Of a DNA stretch of 64,000 bases, positions 55,185 to 64,000 are shown piece by piece. A program made the translations under genes and the position numbers. The DNA lies in assembly GCF_900115345.1 (NCBI RefSeq), contig NZ_FOWC01000004.1, positions 62,001-126,000 of the forward strand, read 5' to 3'. The DNA comes from Amycolatopsis rubida. Lineage in GTDB: Bacteria > Actinomycetota > Actinomycetes > Mycobacteriales > Pseudonocardiaceae. The notes below the pieces were generated by a model. The model made no database searches, was not told the origin of the DNA, and worked only from the letters and a program-made list of their open reading frames with translations. How positions within the stretch are numbered: position 1 is the first letter of the stretch; every line of letters starts with the position of its first letter.

Positions 55185-58100
55185 TCAGCCGCGCGGGATC
55201 TCCGATTCGATCCGCACGACTGAGGCGCGCTGCCCGGTCGCGTTGTGGTGCTCGATCGCCAGCAGGCCCTTCGCCTTGTCCCCGGCGACGGCGGCCTTGT
55301 TGCGGTTGACCACCAGAGCCGTGCCCGGCTTGGCGACGTAGCCCAGCGCCGCGTCGCCGCCGCCCTGGACCGAGTACGCCGGCGCGAGCGCGTCGAACGA
55401 GATCGGAGTGCTGACCTGGTCGATCAACCCGTTCGAGGTGCCCGGCGCGACGTAGTACCCGGCGGTGCCGACGGTGTAGCTGATCCGGTGCGACGCCTCC
55501 TTCGGGTCGATGCCGAGCGCGGCGATGCTGACCGGCAGCACCATCACGTTCGAGTCGAACACGTTGGTGTCGACGTCGCCGAGCTGCCCGTTGATCGCCT
55601 GGAGGTCCACCGACGGGTTGCCCGGCTTGGTCAGCGACACCGTGTTGACGAGCAGCACGTCCGAACCCGTCGCCTTCGTCACGAAGGTTTCGAAGTCCGG
55701 TTTGCCGTCGCCGTTGGTGTCGATGTCCACGAACGGCACCGTGTTGCTGCCGAGGTTCGCGAAATCGCTCCAGGTCGTGATGCCGAACGCCAGCGTCGCG
55801 TTCTCCGGCTCCCCCTGTGCCTTGGCGAGCGGGGCCGTCGACGCCGCGCCGATGTAGCGCAGGTCGCCGCCCTTCGCGGTGCGGTTGAGGGTGCAGTCGG
55901 ACGTGACGTGCGAGTCGCATTCCGGCAGCTGCGGCGATTCGGCCTGCAGTTCGAGGACGCTGATCAGCGAGCGGTACCGCTGGGAGCCGCTGCCCTGGTC
56001 GATGCCCTTGCCGCCGAGGTTCAGCACGGCCTGGTCGGCGTTCGCGCCGAAGCGCACGCCGCCCGGGGTGGTGATCGCCGAAACCGGCTTCGGCGACGAG
56101 TACACGGCCACTCGCAGCGGAACGGTCGCGCCGTTCTTCGGGGTGAACGCGACGCGGCCCGAAGCGTCGGCCACGAACTGCCGGGCGAGCCCGGCCTGCG
56201 ACGCCGCCATGGTCGGGTCGAGCACCTTGCGCAGCGCCTTCGGGTCGGCGATCTTCAGCGTCACCTTCACCGTCGCGACCCCGCGCGGGTTCAGCTTCAC
56301 CGAGCTCTTGTCCACTGTGTACTCAACGCCGGGCAGGCCGTTGACCGCCTCGTAACCCACCGAGTACTCAGCAGCCTTGACGCCCTTGTTGACCACCTTG
56401 ATCGTCTTGCTCAAGGTGACCGGACCAGCCGCCTCGACGGTGCCGAAGGTGACGCTCACCGCGCCGGGGTCGTCCTGCACATACGCGAGGACCTGGTTGT
56501 CCAGCGCGGCTTTCGCGTCGATCCGGCCTGCCCCGACCCGCTGCGGGCCGTAGGTGTGGCCAGCGCCGTCGGTGATGTCGTGCACCGCGGTGCCCACGAC
56601 GTCGGCCTTGACCTCTTCGACGCTCCAGTCCGGGTGCGCCTGGCGGACCAGCGCCGTGATGCCCGACGTGTGCGGCGCGGCCATCGACGTGCCCGAGATG
56701 ACCAGCCGCTCGTTGCCGCTGCCGCGGAACGCCGAGGTGATCGTGTCGCCGGGCGCGGCGACGTCCGGCTTCACCGACGGACCGCGTCCGCCGCGCGAGG
56801 TGAACGAGCTGGGCGTGTCCACAATGGACTGGTCATACGTCTGCAGCGTGGTCCGGCCGGCACCGTAGAGCCGCACGGTCAGCGTGCCCCCGGTCAGGCC
56901 CGCCCGCACGGACTGGGTGGCCTTGCCGGTGAGCTGGAACATCGGAACGGCCGCGTTGCCCGCGATACCCGCGCCGAAATGCTCCACCGCGGACGAAAGC
57001 AGCACGCCCTTGGCGCCCGCTGCCTGCGCGTTGTTGGCCCGCGCGGCGGAACCGCACGCCCGGGTCGCGTCGTTGTCGTCCCACTCCAGCCACGCGATCT
57101 TGCCCGCGACCTTTGCCTTGTCCTCAGCGGAATAGACGTCGCAACCGGCATTGTTGCCCGCCGAAAGCGGGACCACCGGCGCGGTGAGGTCGAGGGTGTC
57201 GTAGCCGGTGTACTCCTGGCTGTACTGACCCGGCTGCTGCCCGGCGGTCGGCGTCTTGACCTCGACCGCGTCTCGCAGTTCGCCCGCGTCGCGGCTGCTG
57301 GCCACGGTGAGCGCTTCCGGGGTGTTGCCCGGCGAACCGGCGATGTCGTTGATGTCGCCGCCGTTGCCCGCCGAGATCACCGGAAGCACGTTGTTCTGCG
57401 CGAGCTTGCGCACGAACAGCGAGTCCGGGTCGTCCGGCGCGCCGAAGTCGCTGCCCAGCGACAGGTTCACGACGTCGAGGTGATCGGTGAAGTCGCCGTC
57501 GCCGTCCGGGTCGAGCGCCCAGTCCAGCGCCTGCGAGGTGACGTTCGTGGAACCCTTGCAGCCGAACACCTTGATCGCGTAGAGCAGCGCCTTCGGCGCG
57601 GTGCCCGGCCCGATCCGCATGGCGTCGAGCTTCTTCTTGTTCAGCTTCTTGTAGTCGCCGGTGAACGTGCTCCCGTCGGCGTTCACGCCGAAGCCGCCGA
57701 TCGTGCCCGCGACGTGCGTGCCGTGCTCGCCGCACGCGATCGGGTTGGGGTCCGGCACCGGCGTCGGCGAACCGGTCTTGCCCGCCGAGTCGTAGTCGTC
57801 GCCGACGAGGTCAGTGCCGCCGACCACCTTGGCGCTCGGGAACAGCGGCGACGGCTTGGCGCGGTCGACCGCCTTGTACGCCTCGGGCGTGCCCGGACCG
57901 CCGAAGTCAGCGTGGGTGTAGTCGATGCCGTCGTCGATCACGCCGACGCGGATGTTGTCACCGAACTTGCCGGTTTTCTGCCAGCTGACAAGCGTGTTGG
58001 TGAGCTGCTCGGCGCTGGCGTTGGTGCGGTTCTTCGGCACGACCGTGCGCACCGAGACGACGTCCGGCCGTTCCGCGAGCTGGCGGATTTTGGCCGCGTC

Positions 58101-58517
58101 AGCGGTGACGACAGCGCCGGGCACCGCGTTGGCCGTCTGCGTGACCAGCTTCGTGCCCGCGTCCGCGGACCGCAGCTGCCCGACGACGGAGCTGACCGCC
58201 GCGGCGACGTCGGCCTTAGCCGCCTTCGCCGCCTGCTTGGCCTTCTCCTTGCCCTTGCCCTGCTCCTCCTTGAACGCGTCCACTGCGGGTTTCTTGGCCA
58301 GCTCGACGAACGCGGTGATCTGCCCCTGAGCCGCGCTCAGCCGGGGAGAAAGCTTGCCCTGGAGCTTGCTCGCGTCGACCTTCGCCGGAGCGACCGGCTC
58401 GGCCAGCGGCGCACCCTGCGCGGACGCCGCGGGCACAGCGACAGCCGCCGCCAGCATCACCGCGGAACCCACGACCACCGAGCGGGCAGCCCACCCGGGC
58501 AACCGGGTCCTGCTCAT
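55185..58517 (-). CDS. Secreted subtilisin-like (S8) serine protease with PA domain
   Basis: 1110 residues. A signal peptide (1-33, ending PAASAQG) is followed by an inhibitor-I9-like propeptide with a Lys/Ala-rich insert (about 80-100). The catalytic triad is Asp in VGVIDDGIDYTH near 191, His in HGTHVAGTIGG near 263, and Ser in ISGTSMAAPHTSGI near 606. A protease-associated domain is inserted between His and Ser (about 430-560). The C-terminal ~400 residues are beta-sandwich-like (Fn3-type then an actinobacterial domain with DTNGDGKPD). It is an extracellular peptidase. ATG at 58517 with AAGGGG upstream. Confidence 0.94.
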   Translation of the reverse strand: MSRTRLPGWAARSVVVGSAVMLAAAVAVPAASAQGAPLAEPVAPAKVDASKLQGKLSPRLSAAQGQITAFVELAKKPAVDAFKEEQGKGKEKAKQAAKAAKADVAAAVSSVVGQLRSADAGTKLVTQTANAVPGAVVTADAAKIRQLAERPDVVSVRTVVPKNRTNASAEQLTNTLVSWQKTGKFGDNIRVGVIDDGIDYTHADFGGPGTPEAYKAVDRAKPSPLFPSAKVVGGTDLVGDDYDSAGKTGSPTPVPDPNPIACGEHGTHVAGTIGGFGVNADGSTFTGDYKKLNKKKLDAMRIGPGTAPKALLYAIKVFGCKGSTNVTSQALDWALDPDGDGDFTDHLDVVNLSLGSDFGAPDDPDSLFVRKLAQNNVLPVISAGNGGDINDIAGSPGNTPEALTVASSRDAGELRDAVEVKTPTAGQQPGQYSQEYTGYDTLDLTAPVVPLSAGNNAGCDVYSAEDKAKVAGKIAWLEWDDNDATRACGSAARANNAQAAGAKGVLLSSAVEHFGAGIAGNAAVPMFQLTGKATQSVRAGLTGGTLTVRLYGAGRTTLQTYDQSIVDTPSSFTSRGGRGPSVKPDVAAPGDTITSAFRGSGNERLVISGTSMAAPHTSGITALVRQAHPDWSVEEVKADVVGTAVHDITDGAGHTYGPQRVGAGRIDAKAALDNQVLAYVQDDPGAVSVTFGTVEAAGPVTLSKTIKVVNKGVKAAEYSVGYEAVNGLPGVEYTVDKSSVKLNPRGVATVKVTLKIADPKALRKVLDPTMAASQAGLARQFVADASGRVAFTPKNGATVPLRVAVYSSPKPVSAITTPGGVRFGANADQAVLNLGGKGIDQGSGSQRYRSLISVLELQAESPQLPECDSHVTSDCTLNRTAKGGDLRYIGAASTAPLAKAQGEPENATLAFGITTWSDFANLGSNTVPFVDIDTNGDGKPDFETFVTKATGSDVLLVNTVSLTKPGNPSVDLQAINGQLGDVDTNVFDSNVMVLPVSIAALGIDPKEASHRISYTVGTAGYYVAPGTSNGLIDQVSTPISFDALAPAYSVQGGGDAALGYVAKPGTALVVNRNKAAVAGDKAKGLLAIEHHNATGQRASVVRIESEIPRG

Positions 58518-58717
58518 GAGTAACCCCTTCTCGAGGCCCGGATCACGAACCTGCCCGCGCTCTCCCTTCGCACCCCCGACGGTGAGCACCGGCGCCGCGC
58601 CGTGCTCTCACGGCGCGTGGTTCAGCCTCGCGGCAAGAACCTAACTGTCCGAAACCCCTACTTTCGTGCGGAAAAAGCTCCGTTACCCGAATGTTGCCGG
58701 TCCGGGAAGAACGACAG

Positions 58718-58754
58718 AACGGCCCCTTCCCCGGGGTCCGGGGAAGGGGCCGTT
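58718..58754. terminator. serA terminator
   Basis: A perfect 15-bp inverted repeat (58718-58732 with 58740-58754, loop of 7) lies 14 bases past the serA stop. Confidence 0.88.
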
Positions 58755-58768
58755 CGGCGAAATCGGGA

Positions 58769-60367
58769 CTAGTTGAAGTCGACGGCGCGGATGGTGTGCG
58801 CGCCGACAGTGGCTCCGATCGGCTCAAGCACGTTGGTGTCCACATGCCGGTCGACGCGCAGCAGCATGATCGAGTCGGAACCGTCGGTGCTCTGGCTGAT
58901 CTGCGCGGCCTCGATGTTGATGCCCGCCTCGCCGAGCAGCGTGCCGACGCGGCCCATGACGCCGGGGCGGTCCGGGTACTCGATCACGAGCACGTCGCCC
59001 TCGGCGCGAAGGTCGAAGTGCCTGCCCTTGACCTCGACGATCTTCTCGACCTCGTCCTTGCCGGTGACCGAACCGGACACGGTGAGCGTCGCGCCGTCGC
59101 CGTGCACCGCGCGGAGCGTGACCAGGCTGCGGAACTTCGGGCTCTCCGACTCGGAAACCAGCTCGGCCTGCACCCCGAGCTCCTCGGCCAGCCGCGGCGC
59201 GTTGACGAAGGTGACCTGGTCCTCGACCACGCCCGCGAACAGCCCGCGCAGCGCCGCCAGCTTCAGCACCGCGGTGTCTTCGCTGGAGATCTCGCCCTTG
59301 ACCTCGACGGTCAGCGACGTCGGAGCCTTCGGGTTCAGCGCGGTCAGCACCTGGCCGAGCTTCTGGGTGAGCGACAGGTACGGCCGCACGTGCTCGCCGA
59401 CCGCGCCGCCACCGGACACGTTCACCGCGTCCGGCACGAAGTCGCCGCGCAGCGCCAGCAGCACCGAACGCGCCACGTCCGTGCCCGCGCGGTCCTGCGC
59501 TTCGGCGGTGGACGCGCCGAGGTGCGGCGTGACGACGACGTTCGGCAGGTTGAACAGCGGGCTCTCGGTGGTCGGCTCGGTGACGAACACGTCGATGCCC
59601 GCGCCGCCCACGTGGCCGCTGCGCACCGCGTCGGCCAGCGCTTCCTCGACGATCAGACCGCCGCGAGCGGCGTTGACGATGATCACGCCGGGCTTCGTCT
59701 TCTTGAGCGCTTCGGCGTCGATGAGGCCCTTGGTCTCCGGCGTCTTCGGCAGGTGGATGGAGATCGCGTCGGCGCGTTCCAGCAGCTCGTCGAGGGTGAC
59801 CAGCTCGATGCCCAGCTGCCCGGCGCGCGCGGCCGAAACGTAGGGGTCGTACGCGATGAGCTTGGCCCCGAAGGCGGCGAGCCGCTGCGCGAACAGCTGG
59901 CCGATCTTGCCGAGCCCGACGACGCCGACCGTCTTGCCGTTGATCTCGACGCCGGAGAACGAGCTGCGCTTCCACTCGCCGCCGCGCAGGCTCTGGTCGG
60001 CGGCGGGAACGCGGCGGGCGACCGCGAGCAGCAGCGCGACCGCGTGCTCGGCGGCGGAGACGATGTTCGACGTCGGCGCGTTCACCACGAGCACGCCGCG
60101 CTCGGTGGCCGCCGGGACCTCGACGTTGTCCAGGCCGACGCCCGCGCGGGCGACGACCTTCAGCTGAGTGGTCGCCCCGAGCACCTCGGCGTCGACCTTG
60201 GTGGCGGATCGGACCAAGAGCGCGTCGGCGCTCTTCACCGCCTCAAGCAGAGCGGGACGGTCGGTGCCGTCCACGTGCCGGACCTCTACCTCTTCACCGA
60301 ACACACTCAGCACGGAGGGCGCGAGCTTCTCCGCGATGAGGACTACGGGTTTGCTGGGCTTGGTCAC
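58769..60367 (-). CDS. serA: D-3-phosphoglycerate dehydrogenase with ACT domain
   Basis: 532 residues, the long actinobacterial type. SerA oxidises 3-phosphoglycerate in the first step of serine synthesis. NAD motif VGVVGLGKIGQLFAQRL (about 145-162), catalytic Arg in VNAARGG, and His in VVTPHLGAST. It is followed by an intervening (ASB) domain and a C-terminal ACT domain (about 455-532; LVIEYPDRPGVMGRVGTLLG) for serine feedback. Start GTG at 60367. No serC or serB nearby. Confidence 0.96.
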   Translation of the reverse strand: MTKPSKPVVLIAEKLAPSVLSVFGEEVEVRHVDGTDRPALLEAVKSADALLVRSATKVDAEVLGATTQLKVVARAGVGLDNVEVPAATERGVLVVNAPTSNIVSAAEHAVALLLAVARRVPAADQSLRGGEWKRSSFSGVEINGKTVGVVGLGKIGQLFAQRLAAFGAKLIAYDPYVSAARAGQLGIELVTLDELLERADAISIHLPKTPETKGLIDAEALKKTKPGVIIVNAARGGLIVEEALADAVRSGHVGGAGIDVFVTEPTTESPLFNLPNVVVTPHLGASTAEAQDRAGTDVARSVLLALRGDFVPDAVNVSGGGAVGEHVRPYLSLTQKLGQVLTALNPKAPTSLTVEVKGEISSEDTAVLKLAALRGLFAGVVEDQVTFVNAPRLAEELGVQAELVSESESPKFRSLVTLRAVHGDGATLTVSGSVTGKDEVEKIVEVKGRHFDLRAEGDVLVIEYPDRPGVMGRVGTLLGEAGINIEAAQISQSTDGSDSIMLLRVDRHVDTNVLEPIGATVGAHTIRAVDFN

Positions 60368-60447
60368 GATGCGGCTCCCACTATCTGGTCACGAAATCGA
60401 GGACGCTCTCTCGCGGCGCACGTCGTTGTGCCCGGACTCGCGGGAGT

Positions 60448-61047
60448 TTAACGCGGGGCACTGACAGCCCGCTGCCCCCGCTGTTCACTTGTTCGTAATC
60501 CGCTGAAGACAAGCCCCATCAGGCGCTCTGTACCGCCTTCTCCCGGAAGGTGGGATCCGGCCCAGGAAGCGCCGTGCAGCAGCAAAAGCAGCTCTTGGAC
60601 CGTCACGTCGGCACGGAAAACGCCGGCCGCTTGCGCCCTGTCCACTAGGTGGGACGCGGCTTCCCGCATCGCTTCGCAGGACGCGTGCAGCCGCGACTCC
60701 GGATCGTCGAACGCGTCGGCCAGCATTTCGGTAAGCCCACGGTAAACGGCCGACGTCTCGCCGAGGCCGATGAGCCAGGTGTACAGCCCGTCGAGCGGGT
60801 CGTCGGCGAGCAGCAGCTCGCGTGCCTTTTCCGCCTGGGTGTCGAACCGGTCCCGCAGCAGCGTCTCGATCAGGTCTTCCCTGGTCGGGAAGTGGCGATA
60901 GAGGGTGCCGATCCCGACTCCGGCGCTGCGGGCGACGTCTTCGAGCGAGGCGTCGACGCCGCGTTCGGCGAAGGCGCGCCTCGCTTCGGCCAGCAGGCGT
61001 TCGTAGTTGCGGCGGGCGTCCGCGCGCATCGGCTTGGCGTCGGTCAT
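60448..61047 (-). CDS. TetR-family regulator
   Basis: 199 residues. HTH SLEDVARSAGVGIGTLYRHF (about 34-53), a strong TetR match; the C-terminal domain is of the common AcrR-like kind. The ATG at 61047 is chosen; an ATG six codons in (61029) and a TTG 9 codons upstream are alternatives. It is divergent from an LLM oxidoreductase with two palindromes between the genes, so it probably represses that gene. About 80 bases separate it from serA. Confidence 0.9.
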   Translation of the reverse strand: MTDAKPMRADARRNYERLLAEARRAFAERGVDASLEDVARSAGVGIGTLYRHFPTREDLIETLLRDRFDTQAEKARELLLADDPLDGLYTWLIGLGETSAVYRGLTEMLADAFDDPESRLHASCEAMREAASHLVDRAQAAGVFRADVTVQELLLLLHGASWAGSHLPGEGGTERLMGLVFSGLRTSEQRGQRAVSAPR

Positions 61048-61076
61048 GTCGGGTCCGAGTTTATCCCGTGACAAAT

Positions 61077-61119
61077 CGGAGGTCTCCTCCGTATAGTAAC
61101 CGGAGGCAGCCTCTGGTTA
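61077..61119. promoter_or_regulatory. Twin palindromic operators between TetR and LLM oxidoreductase
   Basis: CGGAGG-TCT-CCTCCG (61077-61091) is perfect. TAACCGGAGGC-A-GCCTCTGGTTA (61097-61119) pairs over 11 positions with one G-T pair. Both lie within 75 bases of the TetR start. A -10-like TATAGT (61092-61097) sits between them. Confidence 0.68.
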
Positions 61120-61254
61120 TCCGGTGCGTCCTCAGTGGACATATCGGCCCTGGCTGCACCGGGATCAACGCCGCGCTCCGCGGCCAGGAAACTCCTTGGA
61201 GTCTGTTGTGGATCTGTTCGCGAAGCTTGCCGCCGCCGTGGAAGGCGGGACGCG

Positions 61255-62088
61255 ATGACGGTCGGGATCTGGACTTTTGCCTTTGACGGCAAGAAAATCG
61301 GCGAAGTGCGCACGGCTGCGCGCGAGGTCGAGTCGCTGGGTTTCGCCGCGCTGTGGTTCGGCGAATACCGCGGCCGGGAGGCGCTCACGCAGGCCGCGCT
61401 GCTGCTCGAAGCGACCACGACGTTGACTGTGGCGACTGGGATCGCACGGTTTTCCGAACGGTCGGCGGCGGCCGCCGAGGCTGCTGGACGCACGCTGGCC
61501 GAGGCGTACCCGGGACGGTTCACGCTGGGTTTGGGCGGACATCGGCCCGGCGGCGGAGGCAGTGCGATGCAGAACTATCTCGACGCCATGGATGCGGCCG
61601 ATCTGGACGTTGCTTCTGACTCTCGACCACGCCGGCTTCTAGCCGCTCTCGGCCCGAGAATGCTGAAACTCGCGGCGACCCAGGCCGACGGCGCGCACAC
61701 GTACTTCGTCCCTCCAGAGCACACTGCATCCGCTCGGGAAACGATGGGACCCGACGCGTACCTCGCCGCCGAACAAGCCGTCGTCCTCGACACAGATCCG
61801 TTGCGGGCGCGGCGGATCGCTCGCGAACACGTCGCCGGCTACGTACGGCTGGCCGCACACCAACGAACGAATCTGCGCCGCCTCGGCTACACCGAGGAAG
61901 ACCTCGCCGACGGCGGCAGCGATCGCCTGGTCGACGCGATCGTGGCCTATCGCAGCGAGCAGGAAGTCACCGACCGAATCCGCGCACACCTCGACGCCGG
62001 TGCGGACCACGTCTGCGTTCAGGTTCTCGGCGACGGACCGGAGATTCCGGTGGACGGCTGGCGTCGCCTCGCCGCGCTGGTTCCGTGA
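61255..62088 (+). CDS. LLM-class oxidoreductase, probably F420-dependent
   Basis: 277 residues with a luciferase-like TIM barrel. N-terminus VGIWTFAFDGKKIGEVRTAA, then TLTVATGIARFSERSA, LGLGGHRPG, and AAHQRTNLRRLGYTEEDL match the actinobacterial F420-dependent LLM group. fbiD in this window shows that the host makes F420. The substrate is unknown. ATG at 61255; the open frame upstream includes the operator and is not family-like. Likely controlled by the divergent TetR regulator. Confidence 0.85.
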   Translation: MTVGIWTFAFDGKKIGEVRTAAREVESLGFAALWFGEYRGREALTQAALLLEATTTLTVATGIARFSERSAAAAEAAGRTLAEAYPGRFTLGLGGHRPGGGGSAMQNYLDAMDAADLDVASDSRPRRLLAALGPRMLKLAATQADGAHTYFVPPEHTASARETMGPDAYLAAEQAVVLDTDPLRARRIAREHVAGYVRLAAHQRTNLRRLGYTEEDLADGGSDRLVDAIVAYRSEQEVTDRIRAHLDAGADHVCVQVLGDGPEIPVDGWRRLAALVP

Positions 62089-62094
62089 TTCCGC

Positions 62095-62130
62095 GGTGGG
62101 GCTTTCGGAGCTTCCCGCGAAAGCCCCACC
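62095..62130 (+). terminator. Terminator of the LLM gene
   Basis: A perfect 13-bp inverted repeat (62095-62107 with 62118-62130) begins 7 bases past the stop. Confidence 0.82.
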
Positions 62131-62234
62131 CCCTTACGGCTTGCCCACGAGGTCTCCGCAGAATCGGGGCAACCGGGCCGCCCCGCACTCGCCGAAGCCT
62201 TCCCCGGACGCCGGAATCCCCACCTCACCACGGA

Positions 62235-62253
62235 TTCGCCACTCAACGGCGAA
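62235..62253. repeat. Isolated family A palindrome
   Basis: TTCGCCACTCAACGGCGAA: perfect arms TTCGCC/GGCGAA around ACTCAAC. It is identical in core to repeats at 47012 and 53040. It lies in the gene-free part 62131-62409. Confidence 0.85.
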
Positions 62254-62409
62254 ACCGTTCATCCCCTGCATACCGGCACTTTCCCGCTCTTCACAGACAT
62301 TCCCACGCTCCCGTGTCCGCCGCAGCGCTCCCACCGAACACTTCCCCTGAACGGGCGGTCCCGGCGGGACAGTTTCGCCGTCCAGCGGCCACCACCCGCT
62401 GTTATCTTC

Positions 62410-62991
62410 GCGAGGTGTCTCGCCCGCGTTCGCCCCGGGAGCCGCCGGCGTTCACGAACCCCGCCATCACCGCGTCCCGGACGTCGAGCTGGTCCTGCTG
62501 GCGCTGGGGGATCGCCACCTTCGTCCGGGACGACAATGTTCTGGCCCTTCTCTTCTGGGATCTGCTCACACTGATCCACCTCGGCATCCGGATCGCGCGT
62601 ATCCCGTAGCCGAAAAATCGACCACACCGACGCCCGGTGGCTGAAAGGCGTTCTAGGCCGTCGGCTGGGACTGCTGTTCACCCTGTTGACCAGCCTGGTC
62701 GGTGTCCCCGCTGTCCTGTTGGCCTGAGCGATCCTGCACTTCGGTCACGTGGAACGCCGTACTACTACAGCATCCCGACACAGCACTTCCGCTTCCCCGA
62801 AACTGAACGTCCCACGCTGGCCGATTTCACCTATTTCGCGTTCACCATCGGGACGAGCTTCGCCGTCCCGGACGTCGAAACGCGGACGACGTCGGTCCGT
62901 TCCCTCGTGCTTCGCACGCAGCGTCCTGTCGTTCATGTACAACACGGCCACGCTCGGCATCGCAGTCAGCTTCGTCACCGGCGGACGTTGA
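62410..62991 (+). pseudogene. Frameshifted DUF1345-family membrane protein remnant
   Basis: Three pieces in different frames line up as one DUF1345 protein. Piece 1 (to 62609) includes LALLFWDLLTLIHLG. Piece 2 (about 62620-62728) includes the helix LLFTLLTSLVGVPAVLLA then a stop. Piece 3 (about 62755-62910) has the family block DFTYFAFTIGTSFAVPDV, and a further frame change gives LSFMYNTATLGIAVSFVTG (to 62991). The C-terminal order and content are typical of DUF1345. At least two or three indels are needed, so it is inactive. Confidence 0.78.
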
Positions 62992-63146
62992 CCCTTCTGA
63001 GTTAGAGTTTCCTCGCGCGGCAGGGGCCGCGTCCTGTCCGCGGAAAGGGCCGAGCCCACCCCCGTACCACGAGTCGCCGAGCTTCTCCTTCTTCCCTGCC
63101 CGGTGCCGGCGGACCACGGGCGCGCAAGGGAAGGAAGGACTCCCTG

Positions 63147-64000
63147 ATGACGGCCTTACCCGCCAACCCCGACCTCGGCCAGCTCCGTAAACAGGCCAAG
63201 GAACGCGCCCGCGCCGACTCCATCGCACTGTCGGAAGCGCAGTTCCGGCTCGCTCGCCGCTACTGACTCCCCAGCTGGCCACAGCTTCAGGCCTATGTCC
63301 GCCGAATCTCCGAGCACGGACCGGACGTCCAGCACGCCTACCACCAGGACGTCAAGTACTACCGCGGCCGCGACGTCGGCCTCCTCGCCTCAGCCGAAGA
63401 CGGCACTCCCGACGCCCGCGCCGCCTTCGACCGGCACGAACAACCGCTGACCCGCACCGGCGCGCTAACCGTCATCGCCCGGGAGCACGGCTTCCCGACG
63501 TGGCGGACGCTGAAGGCCCACGTCGAGGATTTGCCGAAAAACGGCGAACCGTTCGCCCGGGCTTATCAGCTGGTAGAAGCCCGAGACTTGGAGGGCCTGA
63601 CAGCACTGCTCACCGAGGCCCCGCACCTTGCCCACGCCCGAGGCACCAACGGGAACGATCTTTTCGGCATGGCCTCAGCGACCCATGACGAACGTCTCGT
63701 CCGCATCCTGCTCGCCCACGGTGCCGATCCCGCACGAGCCAATGCACACGGTTGGGCTGCCCTGCATCAAGCGGCCTACGTCAATTTACCACTGATCGCC
63801 GACCTCTTGATCAACGCTGGCGCACCCTTGGCCGTCTCAGGCCGCGGCGACGGCGGAACCCCGCTGATTGTGGCCCTATTTTGGGGAAATCGCGCTGTTG
63901 CCGAAAAACTGGCAACGCACGAACGGTCCCCTCACAACCTGCGCGTCGCAGCCGGTCTCGGCGACGACGCACTACTGGATGAACTCGTCAGTCCAAAGGG
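63147..64000 (+). pseudogene. Ankyrin-repeat protein gene interrupted by an in-frame TGA, 3' end beyond window
   Basis: ATG at 63147 follows GGAAGGAAGGA. The first 39 codons (LRKQAKERARAD...LSEAQFRLARRY) are the standard N-terminus of a bacterial ankyrin family. TGA follows at 63264-63266, but the same frame then continues without a stop to the window end as LPSWPQLQAYV and a full set of ankyrin units (NDLFGMASATHDERLVRILL; GWAALHQAAYVNLPLIADLL; GGTPLIVALFWGN). In the family the interrupted position is usually Gly-Phe in ARxYGFPSWP, so a GGA-to-TGA change fits. Readthrough or sequencing error are alternatives. Confidence 0.8.

Overview
The window is very GC-rich, uses many GTG/TTG starts and AGGAGG-type ribosome binding sites, and reads as the chromosome of a high-GC actinomycete. 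Gene content and low-complexity repeats suggest the Pseudonocardiaceae (Amycolatopsis-like); this is inference from memory, not a search. From recall, the backbone recG - DAK2 - rpmB - ung - thiL - DUF3515 - ddl - gpsA - fbiD - ppk - mutT1 - hupB - leuD - leuC - iclR, and further on FAH - leuB - serA, follows the order of the homologous Mycobacterium tuberculosis stretch (about Rv2973c to Rv2996c). Non-conserved genes are inserted into that backbone.

Layout. 1-4.9 kb: 3' part of a WXG100/RHS polymorphic-toxin-like giant protein with a Gly/Ser/Tyr-rich tail. 4.9-16.1 kb: housekeeping block (recG, FakA-like kinase, rpmB, hydrolase, ung, gamma-carbonic anhydrase, GNAT, thiL, small Lrp-type protein, DUF3515, MFS, ddl). 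16.2-24.7 kb: accessory island (serine hydrolase, MocR regulator with a PNPOx-like partner, two-component system, VOC protein, methyltransferase, asparaginase, cysteine dioxygenase). 25.1-31.0 kb: gpsA, acyltransferase, fbiD (coenzyme F420), ppk, mutT1. 31.8-37.0 kb: leuDC and their IclR regulator, flanked by two inverted HU genes, with a decayed IclR fragment. 37.7-40.8 kb: glycine-betaine/choline-type ABC importer. 40.9-46.7 kb: MarR, TetR, two FAD monooxygenases, tRNA-Glu and tRNA-Gln, a HAD phosphatase and a pyrimidine-rich non-coding tract. 47.2-60.4 kb: FAH protein, cimA with an attenuator leader, FecCD-type ABC uptake operon, leuB, subtilisin, serA. 60.4-64.0 kb: TetR, LLM oxidoreductase and two pseudogenes (DUF1345, ankyrin).

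Functional threads. Branched-chain amino acid synthesis is concentrated here: leuC, leuD, leuB and cimA can convert pyruvate plus acetyl-CoA through citramalate to 2-oxobutyrate as well as run the leucine pathway. serA supplies serine. The cimA leader encodes a short Ile/Val/Leu-rich peptide followed by an intrinsic terminator, a classical attenuation layout. fbiD and the LLM oxidoreductase link to coenzyme F420.

The most unusual structures are: (a) a short palindromic repeat family with core TCGCC-N7/8-GGCRA, present as an intergenic cluster (46.7-47.3 kb), as a single copy at 62.2 kb, and as exact 39-bp tandem units inside the N-terminus of a FecCD permease gene; (b) a second palindrome family (TCGTGAG...CTCACGA), one copy of which supplies the stop codons of two convergent genes; (c) two inverted HU genes sharing 110 identical bases across the leuDC-iclR segment; (d) the cimA attenuator. 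All functional calls come from reading the sequence and family knowledge; no database search was possible.
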